DNA of 64,000 bases from Enterococcus caccae ATCC BAA-1240 (GTDB taxonomy: Bacteria > Bacillota > Bacilli > Lactobacillales > Enterococcaceae): assembly GCF_000407145.1 (NCBI RefSeq), contig NZ_KE136475.1:248001-312000 (forward strand), read 5' to 3'. The notes beneath the pieces are model-generated. The model saw nothing but the letters and a program-made list of their open reading frames with translations, was not told where the DNA came from and searched no databases. The position numbers and the translations under genes are program-made. Below are positions 53,703-62,458 of the stretch, one piece after another (positions within the stretch are counted from its first letter, which is position 1; every line of letters starts with the position of its first letter).

Positions 53703-53786
53703 AGTAAAACTGGTTTTTTCAATCATAGTAGGTGGTATTATTTCGGTGTAGACAAGAAGTCTAACAAAAAAAGTGGAGGTAAGAAA

Positions 53787-53900
53787 ATGAGAAAGTTAGA
53801 AAAAAAAGAATCAAAAAGTGTTTTAGCTGGTATTTGGGTGAGAGTGTGTTATTGGCGTAATGGAAGATTTCTAGGTTGTACACCTTGGAGATGGGTATAG
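53787..53900 (+). CDS. Short cationic two-cysteine peptide 1 (candidate bacteriocin or signal)
   Basis: This 37-aa peptide has AGTGGAGG 7 bp before the ATG. The leader MRKLEKKESKSVLAG is near-identical to that of peptide 2 and ends in Leu-Ala-Gly, a plausible C39 cleavage site. The remaining 22 residues are I-W-V-R-V-C-Y-W-R-N-G, then R-F-L-G-C-T-P-W-R-W-V. Two Cys flank an Asn-Gly, which favours a tight beta-turn, and both strands alternate aromatic/hydrophobic and Arg residues. This predicts a disulfide-closed cationic beta-hairpin (inference). It is not recognised as a known bacteriocin. Confidence 0.75.
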   Translation: MRKLEKKESKSVLAGIWVRVCYWRNGRFLGCTPWRWV

Positions 53901-53913
53901 TATAGTCGTTGAT

Positions 53914-53948
53914 CAGGTAACTAAAAGCTTAGCGCTTTTAGTTACCTG
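53914..53948 (+). repeat. Perfect 15-bp hairpin between the two peptide genes
   Basis: CAGGTAACTAAAAGC, loop TTAGC, GCTTTTAGTTACCTG. There is no T-tract (GAGTAAATT follows). It is a likely mRNA-stabilising or attenuating stem that sets the ratio of peptide 1 to the downstream genes. Confidence 0.7.
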
Positions 53949-53984
53949 AGTAAATTAAGAATGTAATAAATAAGGAGTGATAAA

Positions 53985-54095
53985 ATGAGAAAATTGAAAA
54001 AGTGTGAAGCTAAGATTGTTTTAGCAGGACGTTGGATCAGAGTATGTACGTCAAAAAACGGTGTCTTGAGCTGCGGGTCTTGGAAGTGGGTATGA
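53985..54095 (+). CDS. Short cationic two-cysteine peptide 2
   Basis: This 36-aa peptide has AAGGAGTG upstream. The leader MRKLKKCEAKIVLAG is followed by R-W-I-R-V-C-T-S-K-N-G-V-L-S-C-G-S-W-K-W-V. It aligns with peptide 1 throughout: the leader, R-V-C, the central N-G, the second Cys and the C-terminal W-(R/K)-W-V are conserved, while the loop is one residue shorter. It has an extra Cys in the leader (position 7). The paired arrangement suggests a two-peptide bacteriocin or a bacteriocin plus inducer. Confidence 0.75.
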   Translation: MRKLKKCEAKIVLAGRWIRVCTSKNGVLSCGSWKWV

Positions 54096-54137
54096 TTATT
54101 TATTTAGGAATAACTATATAAAAGTAAGGATGATAGG

Positions 54138-54365
54138 ATGAAAAGAAAAATGAGTACGAAAAAAAAGATAATATTATCTATGGTCACGGTCGCGTTGATA
54201 GGTGCTTTTGGATATGTTGTTTATATGCGTATGAACACACATACATTTAATAGTTGGACTGAGTTCCAAGAAAAAGGACCACAAGAAGGTGTGAACAATG
54301 TGCATTTAGATGATGAAGAATTTGAAAATTTACCAGATGATGTAAAAGATTCATTAAAACAATGA
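54138..54365 (+). CDS. Small single-pass membrane protein, candidate immunity protein
   Basis: This 75-aa protein has a Lys-rich N-terminus (MKRKMSTKKK), one membrane segment (IILSMVTVALIGAFGYVVYM) and an acidic outer tail (GVNNVHLDDEEFENLPDDVK). A negatively charged outer tail opposite positively charged peptides, directly after the two peptide genes, suits an immunity or chaperone role (inference). No family is recognised. AAGGATGATAGG is the ribosome site. Confidence 0.65.
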   Translation: MKRKMSTKKKIILSMVTVALIGAFGYVVYMRMNTHTFNSWTEFQEKGPQEGVNNVHLDDEEFENLPDDVKDSLKQ

Positions 54366-54494
54366 AGTACATAAAAAGAAAGCTAAAATGAATTCTAGGA
54401 GGTTATACTTCTGTGTTTATTTTAGTTTTTTATGATGAACGCTCTAAATAGTTGTCACTTTCCAAAATAATTCATACATTTGAGCTTGTATATT

Positions 54495-54503
54495 TGGTAT
54501 AAT
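54495..54503 (+). promoter_or_regulatory. Extended -10 promoter of the second kinase-regulator pair
   Basis: TGGTATAAT fits TGnTATAAT, 41 bp before the kinase start. The -35 is weak. It allows the sensor genes to be expressed apart from the peptides. Confidence 0.6.
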
Positions 54504-54543
54504 AGAAAGTGTATTATTGTTATGAAATTAAGGGGTGAATTCA

Positions 54544-55968
54544 TTGATCACTAGATTTTTGTTCTATATTCAGAATTACTATTTAATTTATTTGACCATA
54601 TTTTTTCCAATCATCGTATGCACTTATTTAAGGTTTAGGAAAACGCTTCATTTTAAAAATTGGCTTGTAATTATTTGTGGATTTCTTTTACTTGATTTTA
54701 TTAAATATCAATTGATATTTTCCTATCATGGATCAGATAATCTAATGTATATGGAGTTGCCAAATGAATTTTTGCTAGGAACAACGTTTTCAATGCTGAT
54801 AATGATTACCTTGTTCTTTAAACAAGTTTCATATAATGAAGTGGTTAGCCAAGTATCACTTATTTATTTAGTAGTTTACTTTGTTCGAAATGTTGTTCCG
54901 CTTATATTAGTTTCAATTTTTTCTGAAGTAGATATGTTTACATATAGTATCGCAGTCACAATTTTCTCAGTGATTATCTATTCTATCATTGATAAACAAA
55001 TTACCAACTTAAAAAATAAATATTATTTTAGTGATGTAACAAAAGTAATCCCATCACTTTTGTTCGTCGGTATTCTGATTTTGAATTTTATCATGATTTA
55101 CTTTATGAATGGCGATGATTCAGGGGATGCGACAATGAAGTCTGTAATGGAAAGTCATAAAGTCCAAAATTATAGTAATATTCGAACGTTGTCAGATGGC
55201 AGTTTTTATCTGCTCTTTTTTGTAGGAGTCATGATTTCCATGGCATTCATAATTATAAATAATAATGTGAAAAATCAAAAACTGAAATTTCAATTGGAAA
55301 AGGCACAAGAATTAGAAAACTACATTCAAAGTATTGAATTGATTAGAGATGAAATCCTTAGTTACCAACATGATTATGATAATATCTTTATTGGGTTATC
55401 AGGGCTCATCTATAATGAGAACTTCAATTTGGATAAACTAAAACAATATTATGAAAGTAGTTCAAATCAAGTTCTTAAAAATAAAGGAATTCGAATAATT
55501 AAGCTATTGAACATGAAAAATTTGAATATTCCTGAATTAAAAGGGATTCTTGCTCATAAAATATTATTAGCAAACCAAAAAGGAATCAATCTTCATTTTG
55601 AAGTAACTGATTTAATAGAACATATTGAGATGGATAAGACTGATCTTACTAGATGTATAGGAATCTTAGTAGATAATGCTATTGAAGCTACTGAAAAAAG
55701 TTCAATACAAGAAATTGATATAGCTTTTATAAGAAAAAGTAATTCTGTGATTTTTGTGATCCAAAACACATTTGAATCAGAAAAATCGAGAACTACTGAG
55801 CTTCAGACAGCTGGAGAAAAACGAATAGTTGAGGAACACATCTATCGCCACGGATTTGGACTGAAAAATATTCAGATGATTATCAATCAATATAAAAATA
55901 TTCAAATAAAAACAAAAGTAGTACAAAATCGTTTTATACAAGAAATTCACTTTTACGAGGAGGAATAA
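54544..55968 (+). CDS. AgrC-like histidine kinase of the second peptide locus
   Basis: This 474-aa kinase has about seven N-terminal membrane segments and a GHKL kinase domain: H-box ILSYQHDYDNIFIGLSGLIY, N-box GILVDNAIEATEK, G-box HGFGLKNIQMIINQY. TTG 54544 is chosen because AAGGGG at 54530-54535 is correctly spaced; GTG 54535 overlaps it. It is paralogous to the agrC kinase at 17413. There is no agrB or agrD nearby, so its ligand is probably one of the C39-exported peptides, as for PlnB/ComD-type kinases (inference). Confidence 0.88.
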   Translation: MITRFLFYIQNYYLIYLTIFFPIIVCTYLRFRKTLHFKNWLVIICGFLLLDFIKYQLIFSYHGSDNLMYMELPNEFLLGTTFSMLIMITLFFKQVSYNEVVSQVSLIYLVVYFVRNVVPLILVSIFSEVDMFTYSIAVTIFSVIIYSIIDKQITNLKNKYYFSDVTKVIPSLLFVGILILNFIMIYFMNGDDSGDATMKSVMESHKVQNYSNIRTLSDGSFYLLFFVGVMISMAFIIINNNVKNQKLKFQLEKAQELENYIQSIELIRDEILSYQHDYDNIFIGLSGLIYNENFNLDKLKQYYESSSNQVLKNKGIRIIKLLNMKNLNIPELKGILAHKILLANQKGINLHFEVTDLIEHIEMDKTDLTRCIGILVDNAIEATEKSSIQEIDIAFIRKSNSVIFVIQNTFESEKSRTTELQTAGEKRIVEEHIYRHGFGLKNIQMIINQYKNIQIKTKVVQNRFIQEIHFYEEE

Positions 55969-55969
55969 G

Positions 55970-56710
55970 ATGATATCTATTTATATCTGTGAAGATGATT
56001 CTGTTCAATCAGAAAATTTATCCTATATAATCAACAAAAAGTTGATGGCAGATGACTTAAGTATGGAAATAGCCTTGAATACCAAACAACCATTAAAGCT
56101 ATTGGAAGCAATAAAAGAAAACACTGGGTTATCTGTTTATTTCTTAGATATTGAAATAGAAGATAGTAATATCAATGGGTTAATGCTAGCCCAAAAGATT
56201 AGGGAATATGATCCAGATGGTTATATTATCTTTGTCACTACTCATTCTGAAATGAGTTTTTTAACCTTTCAATATAAAGTAGGTGCTTTAGATTTCATTA
56301 TAAAAGATAAAATCCAAGTGATGGAGTCTAAAATCAATGATTGCATTGATACTATCGAGAAACGATTACAAGCGAAGGGGAATAAACAAAGTGATTATTT
56401 TACTGTAAATGACGGGGATGAGTTATCTTATATAGCATACAACGATATTTACTTTTTTGAGGTAACTGATAACCATCGCATTTTACTTGAAGGAAATAAT
56501 TGCCAAGTTAATTTTTATGGAACGTTGAAAGATGTAGAAAAAAGAGTAGATAGCAGATTTTTTAGAAGCAGTAAATCATTTTTAATCAATACTAAAATGA
56601 TTTGTCGACTTGATCCCAAAGATAGAATTATTTATTTTCCTAACAATAAGACGGCATTAGTCTCTAGGTTAAATTTAAAGCCATTACAAAAACTTAAAAA
56701 TCCTTTGTAA
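55970..56710 (+). CDS. LytTR response regulator of the second peptide locus
   Basis: This 246-aa protein has a receiver domain (MISIYICEDDSVQSENLSYI; Asp in VYFLDIEIEDS; FVTTHSEMSFLTFQYKVGAL) and a C-terminal LytTR domain (SRFFRSSKSFLINTKMICRL). It is clearly paralogous to the agrA-like protein at 16668. The ATG lies 1 bp after the kinase stop, with GAGGAGG upstream. A perfect terminator overlaps its stop codon. Confidence 0.9.
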   Translation: MISIYICEDDSVQSENLSYIINKKLMADDLSMEIALNTKQPLKLLEAIKENTGLSVYFLDIEIEDSNINGLMLAQKIREYDPDGYIIFVTTHSEMSFLTFQYKVGALDFIIKDKIQVMESKINDCIDTIEKRLQAKGNKQSDYFTVNDGDELSYIAYNDIYFFEVTDNHRILLEGNNCQVNFYGTLKDVEKRVDSRFFRSSKSFLINTKMICRLDPKDRIIYFPNNKTALVSRLNLKPLQKLKNPL

Positions 56711-56748
56711 CAAAAAGCCATTCGCGTTACGCGAATGGCTTTTTGTTT
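56710..56748 (+). terminator. Strong terminator separating regulator and export genes
   Basis: ACAAAAAGCCATTCGCG, loop TTA, CGCGAATGGCTTTTTGT, then TT. It is a perfect 17-bp stem. Confidence 0.92.
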
Positions 56749-56853
56749 CTGCTTAGGTGCTGATTGAATACAAGTTAAGTAAAAAACAAAAATGAGTGCA
56801 AATCTGATGCTATATTGTTCATATAAATTTGAAACAAGGAAAGGATGAACGAC

Positions 56854-57399
56854 ATGAAAGTAAATGGTAAGTATAAAAAAATAATAGCAGCTTGTTTGAT
56901 TTTAGGGGGAAGCGTTCTTTTTACAGGATGTTCTAATTCTTCAGAAACGACAGCGAAACAAAAAAATGAATCAAACACTTCAACTCAGCCAACTACAGAA
57001 ACGAAAAAAAAGAACAGTCAAGCGGAAACGAAGAATGGAAGTAGCGAGTTCCAAGAAATCGATTCTGCTCAAGCAACAAAATTGTTAGAGAAGAAAACGG
57101 CATTTTTTATTTTCTATGGGAAAAAGCAATCGAAAGAATATCAGCACTATCAAGAGATTATCACTAAATTGCCAGTAGATATTGCTGAACAAGTCTATTT
57201 TATGGATGAAGAGAAAGAAAACGAGGGTGAATTAAATAAAAAATATATGTTTGAAATGGCTCTAGAAGATGGCAAGTATGAGAATGTTGGAGTTTATTTT
57301 GAAGCTGGTCAACCTAAGAGAATTTGGGGTCCAACTTTTGAAGCAGAAGAAATTGAAGAGCTTTTTGACGGTAAAGAAATCAAAAGACCAGTGAAATAA
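56854..57399 (+). CDS. Thioredoxin-like lipoprotein without active-site cysteines
   Basis: This 181-aa lipoprotein has a signal ending GGSVLFTGC (lipobox TGC), a Ser/Thr/Lys/Gln linker, and a C-terminal domain (LLEKKTAFFIFYGKKQSKEY QHYQE ... GVYFEAGQPKRIWGPTFEAE). The domain has the secondary-structure pattern of a thioredoxin fold, with K-K-Q-S where CxxC would be. It cannot be an oxidoreductase by that site. As first gene of the export operon it may bind the peptide (immunity or chaperone). ATG 56854 is preferred because AAAGG immediately abuts the earlier ATG at 56845. Confidence 0.75.
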   Translation: MKVNGKYKKIIAACLILGGSVLFTGCSNSSETTAKQKNESNTSTQPTTETKKKNSQAETKNGSSEFQEIDSAQATKLLEKKTAFFIFYGKKQSKEYQHYQEIITKLPVDIAEQVYFMDEEKENEGELNKKYMFEMALEDGKYENVGVYFEAGQPKRIWGPTFEAEEIEELFDGKEIKRPVK

Positions 57400-57413
57400 T
57401 GGAGGCGATCATA

Positions 57414-58469
57414 GTGAAAAATAAAAAAAGATGGATGATTATAGGTAGTATCAGCATTGTTATATTAAGTGTAGCTATCTTCTTTTTGACAAATAAAAAG
57501 AAAGTAGAAAAAGTATATTCTAGTTATACGGTTACACCGACAGAAGATTTACATTTTTCTGGAACTGTCAAAGCTAAAAAAGTCCAAAATGTTTTTTATG
57601 ATGCAACACAAGGTGAAATCACCTCACTGGCTGTTCAAAATGGAGCAGATGTGAAAGCAGGAGATACCTTGGTAAACTATTCAAGTAAGGCGGATCAACT
57701 TGCATTAAATGAAAAAACAGCTGTACAATCCCAGTACACTACCAATATTGCTAATCTAACGAAGGAACTACAAGAAAAAAAGTATGCGTATAATCAAGCA
57801 GTAAATGCTAGTGATGATGCCAAAAAACAAGCAGCCGAGACAGCAATTAACACAATTGAAACATCGATTACACAATATCAAGATCAGCTGACAGACGTAA
57901 ATGCGCAGATAGCTTCTTTAAATAGCAAAAAAGAATCAGCAATCGTAGCTGAGTTTGATGGGAAAATAGTAGTTGATGAAGTTGCTAAGAAAGATGCTAC
58001 GAAACCAGTTGTAACCGTTCATTCAAACGATAATATCATAGAATTTGCGGCGACAGAGTATGATATAGAAAAAATTGGCTTAGATCAAGAAGTTAACATT
58101 TCTCTGATGAATCAAGAAAAAAAGATTCCAGGAAAAGTGACCTATAAATCAGCTATTCCAAAACAAGAAGAAAAACTATCTGCCTCATATACAGGTGAAG
58201 TGACGCCAAATGAAACAATTCCTTTAGGCTATTCAGTAAAAATATCTATTCCGCAAAATGAAATAAAACTGCCAGCAGATACCGTTGTAATGAAAGACCA
58301 GAATAGTTATGTTTACATCTATAAAAATGGTAAAGCGAACAAACAAAAAGTATCCGTTGAAAAAGTAGATCAAGATACTTATCGATTAAAAGAAGGTGCG
58401 GTCAACAAAGACAAGCTATTACGAAAATCGAGTAGTCTGAAAGATAAGATGGATGTGAAGATAAAATGA
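57414..58469 (+). CDS. MacA-like membrane-fusion (HlyD-type) adaptor
   Basis: This 351-aa protein has an N-terminal anchor (WMIIGSISIVILSVAIFFLT), a split biotinyl-lipoyl domain (GEITSLAVQNGADVKAGDTL and EFDGKIVVDEVAKKDATKPV), a coiled-coil hairpin between them (about residues 105-170) and a beta-barrel C-terminus. GTG 57414 is chosen because GGAGG at 57401 suits it. In Gram-positives such adaptors work with MacB-type ABC transporters to export peptides or provide immunity. It overlaps the next gene (ATGA). Confidence 0.88.
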   Translation: MKNKKRWMIIGSISIVILSVAIFFLTNKKKVEKVYSSYTVTPTEDLHFSGTVKAKKVQNVFYDATQGEITSLAVQNGADVKAGDTLVNYSSKADQLALNEKTAVQSQYTTNIANLTKELQEKKYAYNQAVNASDDAKKQAAETAINTIETSITQYQDQLTDVNAQIASLNSKKESAIVAEFDGKIVVDEVAKKDATKPVVTVHSNDNIIEFAATEYDIEKIGLDQEVNISLMNQEKKIPGKVTYKSAIPKQEEKLSASYTGEVTPNETIPLGYSVKISIPQNEIKLPADTVVMKDQNSYVYIYKNGKANKQKVSVEKVDQDTYRLKEGAVNKDKLLRKSSSLKDKMDVKIK

Positions 58470-59131
58470 TTCAATTAGAAAAAGTCAAAAAATATTATGG
58501 ACAAGATGATAACAAGTTATGGGTACTGAAAGATATCAGTTTAAAGATTCAAGAAGGTGAATTTACGGCGATAATGGGTCCTTCTGGCTCGGGAAAATCT
58601 TCCCTGATGAATACAATCAGTTTTTTAGACGGTGATTTTTCAGGTGATTATTTTTTTAATGGTGAACAAGTTTATCAGTATGATGATAAAAAACTTTCGC
58701 TTATTCGAAATAGTACAGTTGGATTTGTTTTTCAATCATTTAATTTGATTGAAAATTATACTGCCTATGAAAATGTCGAATTGCCATTGTTATACAGTGG
58801 GTGTACGCATAAGGAAGTACGATTGCAAGTAACAGAGATGTTAGAAAAAGTAGGGATAGGAGATAAAGGGAATAACCTACCAAAACAATTATCTGGTGGA
58901 CAGCAACAAAGAGTTGCTATCGCTAGGGCCTTGATCAATCAACCTAAATTTATTGTGGCGGATGAACCGACAGGGGCACTAGATACAAAAACCTCAGATG
59001 AAATATTAACACTTTTTAAGCAATTGAATGAAGAAAATGGCGTGACTATTCTAATGGTTACTCATGATCAAGAAGCTGCAAACTATTGTAGTCGAGTAAT
59101 CGACGTTAGGGATGGTTTAGTAGTTGGATAG
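58466..59131 (+). CDS. MacB-like ABC transporter ATP-binding protein
   Basis: This 221-aa LolD/MacB-type ATPase has Walker A GPSGSGKSS, signature LSGGQQQRVAIARAL, Walker B FIVADEPTGALD and H-loop VTHD. It works with the FtsX-type permease that follows 12 bp later. Confidence 0.93.
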   Translation: MIQLEKVKKYYGQDDNKLWVLKDISLKIQEGEFTAIMGPSGSGKSSLMNTISFLDGDFSGDYFFNGEQVYQYDDKKLSLIRNSTVGFVFQSFNLIENYTAYENVELPLLYSGCTHKEVRLQVTEMLEKVGIGDKGNNLPKQLSGGQQQRVAIARALINQPKFIVADEPTGALDTKTSDEILTLFKQLNEENGVTILMVTHDQEAANYCSRVIDVRDGLVVG

Positions 59132-59143
59132 GGAGGATTAGTT

Positions 59144-60349
59144 ATGAAAATAATGATTATCTGGGAATCAGCTATAAGAGCTGTTCGTAAAAATGGGAGA
59201 AGAAGCTTTTTGACCATGTTAGGATTGATCATCGGGATTGCCTCTGTCATAACGATCGTATCTGTAGGTAGAGGATATAAACAAGCTCAAATGCGAGAAT
59301 TATTACCGACGAGCGATGAAAAAACAACACAAGTGACGCTTAAATTTACGCCTAAAGAAAATACATTTAAAGATATGAACTTTAAAAATTTTAACCAAAA
59401 AGATTTACAGTTGATTGAAGGGATATATGGCGTAGAGAAAGTAGCGTATGCGAAAGAAGCAAAAGATGAGATGTATCGTAAAAAAGAAGTAACTTACAGA
59501 GAAAAAAGTGAGGCCATGCAAATTCAATTGATTCCATCTTTATCAGTAGGAAAGAAGACGCTGCCTTTAAAAAATGCTCGAAATCTTCAAGAGAGTGATT
59601 TAGTGAATCGAAATAAAGTCGTTTATGTTTCTTCTCAGATATTAGGTGAGGATTCCGAAAAAGATGCGAATTCTTTAGTTGGAGATATTATAAAAATTCA
59701 AGGAGAAGATTTTTTGATCATCGGTGTTTTTCCTTCGACAGCATATTCTACATTAAAAATTCGTATGCCAGCTAAAACATATGAAACTTACTTCCCAGAT
59801 GAAACAGAAGCGAATGTAAATGTCACTTTTACAAATGAGATTTCTGCAGCAAGTATGTTAGATGACCTTACTCGTCTGATGAACTCTAAAGGAAGTAATA
59901 AGGACCTTGGAAAATATCAGCCGACAGCTGATGGGGGAATGGCAGATACTTTAGGTGAATTATTTTCATCAATGACAACAATGTTTACCTTTGTTGGAGC
60001 AATATCTCTATTTGTTTCAGGAGTTGGTGTAATGAATATGATCTATACTTCAATTTCAGAACGAACAAAGGAGATTGGGATCCGTAGAGCTTTAGGCGCA
60101 ACCGAACAAGCAGTACAGTTACAGTTTTTATTTGAAGGGTTGACGATTACTTTGATTGCTGGTGGAATTGGGTATGTTTGCGGACTATTAATTGCAAAGT
60201 TCATTAGTTTGATTTTGAATTTTAATTTTATTCCAGACTTATTTACAGCACTTATTGCAGTCTTACTTTCGGTAGTTGTAGGGTTAGTCTTCAGTTATTA
60301 TCCATCTAAAGCAGCGACTGAAAAAGATGTTGTTGAGTTGGTACGTTAA
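59144..60349 (+). CDS. MacB/FtsX-type ABC transporter permease
   Basis: This 401-aa protein has one N-terminal segment (FLTMLGLIIGIASVITIVSV), a large extracytoplasmic MacB core domain (about residues 50-270) and three C-terminal segments (FTFVGAISLFVSGVGVMNMI, then YTSISERTKEIGIRRALGAT, and two more). This is the mechanotransmission-type layout. With the adaptor and ATPase it forms a complete MacAB-like exporter, suited to self-protection or release of the peptides. Confidence 0.92.
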   Translation: MKIMIIWESAIRAVRKNGRRSFLTMLGLIIGIASVITIVSVGRGYKQAQMRELLPTSDEKTTQVTLKFTPKENTFKDMNFKNFNQKDLQLIEGIYGVEKVAYAKEAKDEMYRKKEVTYREKSEAMQIQLIPSLSVGKKTLPLKNARNLQESDLVNRNKVVYVSSQILGEDSEKDANSLVGDIIKIQGEDFLIIGVFPSTAYSTLKIRMPAKTYETYFPDETEANVNVTFTNEISAASMLDDLTRLMNSKGSNKDLGKYQPTADGGMADTLGELFSSMTTMFTFVGAISLFVSGVGVMNMIYTSISERTKEIGIRRALGATEQAVQLQFLFEGLTITLIAGGIGYVCGLLIAKFISLILNFNFIPDLFTALIAVLLSVVVGLVFSYYPSKAATEKDVVELVR

Positions 60350-60367
60350 AAAAGGGGAGGAACATAA

Positions 60368-62458
60368 ATGAAGTATGCACATACGATTCAAAATGAGAAT
60401 AGTGATTGTGGAGTAGCTGTTTTAGAAACGGTACTTAATCAGCTGGATTTAAAAAAGATTCAACTATCCAAAAGCTTGGGGGAAATCTTAAAAAATAAAA
60501 AGTATGATGAACAAGGGCTTTCACTTTATGATATCAAAGTGGTTTTGGAGAAGTATGGTGTGAGTTCTGATTGTTATGAAGTAATCGATTTCGAGGAGCT
60601 TAGAGGACAGAGAGCGCCACAAATTATTACAATAAAAAAATCAGGGCTGCCACATTATTGCGTAATTCATGCGTTTAAAGAAAATACACTAGTATTATCG
60701 GATCCTTCTGAAGTAAATGTCTTTGAAAAAAGTATAGAAGAAATAAAGGAAGATTTTTCTGGTTATGCAGTTTGTATCGATGAAGTAAGCAAGGTGACTA
60801 AGATTTCAAAAACAAGAAGCTACCCAGAAGAAGTCGTCTATCGGTCGTTGCGTGAGATTCCTACGAAGGAAAAATTTTTATCGATAAGCGCATTGTTATT
60901 TTCGATGTTTCTTCCAATCATTGCAACATATGGACTTGAATATTTATCAGGTAAATATGTTTCTACGTTGACAGTCAGTACGATTTCGTTGATAGGCTGT
61001 TTTGTTGGCGTGCTGATTGTCATTTATTTTTATCTGATGAGATATAATACACGATTTAAAATTGAGTTAGGAAATAAGATAGAACAGAAAGTTCTGACTC
61101 GCTTCTTTGAGTCTAAACTCAATGATACAACAGCTAAGGCGAATTTAGATAATCTTACAGGTTATTTTTGGAACTGTATCAATGCTACGCAAGGGTTATT
61201 AGAAAAATTCTATCTCATTGTTCATATTTTATTTTCAATCATACTCGTGGTGTTATTAGCTAAATATAGTTTTCTGTTAGCTGCTAATTTATTGTTTTGG
61301 TCGATCGTATTTTATGTTTTTATAAGGCCTTATATTCAAAAAATCTGTTTAAGCTATAAGGGATTCATCGCTCATTCAAATATTCTATCTGGAACATTTG
61401 AAGAATCAATCAGAACAACGCTTGATATCAATGTTTTTTCTAAAAAAACAGATACAGAGAAGAACTTTCAGTTTCGACTATCTGATTATTTTGGAACCAA
61501 ACTTGAATTAGGCGATACAGATACAATTATATCAGCAATCATGGAAGGCACTCGAATTTTAATGATGTTGACGCATTTTATTCTATATGCTTATTTATTT
61601 AAAACAAATCATCTAGATTTACTAGCAGGAGTAGCTAGTGGGATTTATGTACTTTATATTGCAACGACAGGTTTGAATAGTCTATTTGGTAGCTATCTAT
61701 CTTATGAAAAAAGTAAAGAAGCCATTCAGTACATTGAAACAAAAAATGATTTTGAAGAAAAAGAGGAGCAGGAAATAAAAAACATTGAGGTAGAATGTAT
61801 TCGCGAGTTACGCTTGACGGACATTTGCTTTTCGTATGAAGGAAACAAGGTCTTACAAAACCAAAACTATCATTTTACTTCGGGGAATTTATACTCGATT
61901 GTTGGTAAAAATGGTGTTGGAAAATCAACACTGATCAAATTGATTTGCGGATTGATCGACAATCAGGAAGGAGAATTCATCATCAATATGCAGACTAAAT
62001 TGAATAGTATGAAGCAGACGAATATTTTAGAGCATATTTCGTATTATTCAACAGAAATGGATGTTTATGGACAATCAATTGAAAATAATATTTTGTTTAA
62101 CGTCTTTAATCCGAAAAACAAAATGGATGAACCTTTGAATCCAGAATATTTTGATCAGATGAATGTAGAACAAACGATAGATAGTTTAGTTACATCTTCG
62201 GGCAGAAACATTTCTCAAGGCCAAAAACAAAAGTTACTTTTGTTACGAACATTGAATAAAGAAGCAGATATTTATATATTTGATGAGCCAACAGGAAATT
62301 TGGATCAAGAGACTAAGCAGTCCTTTATGAGTATCGTTCAAGCATTGGTGAAAGATAAGAAGAAAATCGTTCTTATCATTACTCATGATGAAAACATTAT
62401 AGAACAAGCAGATAAAACGTATACTTTGAAAGAAGGTGAAGCAAGTGAAAATGGATAA
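60368..62458 (+). CDS. Peptidase-containing (C39) ABC transporter
   Basis: This 696-aa protein has a C39 domain with Cys14 (NENSDCGVAVLETVL), His (GLPHYCVIHAF) and Asp (LVLSDPSEVN); about six membrane segments; and an ATPase with Walker A GKNGVGKSTLIKL, a divergent signature ISQGQKQKLLLLR and Walker B ADIYIFDEPTGNLD. It should cut and export double-glycine-type peptides; the two short peptides with LAG sites are the only local substrates. It is only distantly similar to the LanT at 24650. The ribosome site is AAAGGGGAGGAAC. Confidence 0.9.
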   Translation: MKYAHTIQNENSDCGVAVLETVLNQLDLKKIQLSKSLGEILKNKKYDEQGLSLYDIKVVLEKYGVSSDCYEVIDFEELRGQRAPQIITIKKSGLPHYCVIHAFKENTLVLSDPSEVNVFEKSIEEIKEDFSGYAVCIDEVSKVTKISKTRSYPEEVVYRSLREIPTKEKFLSISALLFSMFLPIIATYGLEYLSGKYVSTLTVSTISLIGCFVGVLIVIYFYLMRYNTRFKIELGNKIEQKVLTRFFESKLNDTTAKANLDNLTGYFWNCINATQGLLEKFYLIVHILFSIILVVLLAKYSFLLAANLLFWSIVFYVFIRPYIQKICLSYKGFIAHSNILSGTFEESIRTTLDINVFSKKTDTEKNFQFRLSDYFGTKLELGDTDTIISAIMEGTRILMMLTHFILYAYLFKTNHLDLLAGVASGIYVLYIATTGLNSLFGSYLSYEKSKEAIQYIETKNDFEEKEEQEIKNIEVECIRELRLTDICFSYEGNKVLQNQNYHFTSGNLYSIVGKNGVGKSTLIKLICGLIDNQEGEFIINMQTKLNSMKQTNILEHISYYSTEMDVYGQSIENNILFNVFNPKNKMDEPLNPEYFDQMNVEQTIDSLVTSSGRNISQGQKQKLLLLRTLNKEADIYIFDEPTGNLDQETKQSFMSIVQALVKDKKKIVLIITHDENIIEQADKTYTLKEGEASENG

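Noticed and set aside
53661-53786. Longer 79-codon form of the first small peptide starting at 53661
   Set aside because: The GTGGAGG ribosome site fits the ATG at 53787, and the second peptide aligns from exactly that residue, so the upstream extension is not coding.
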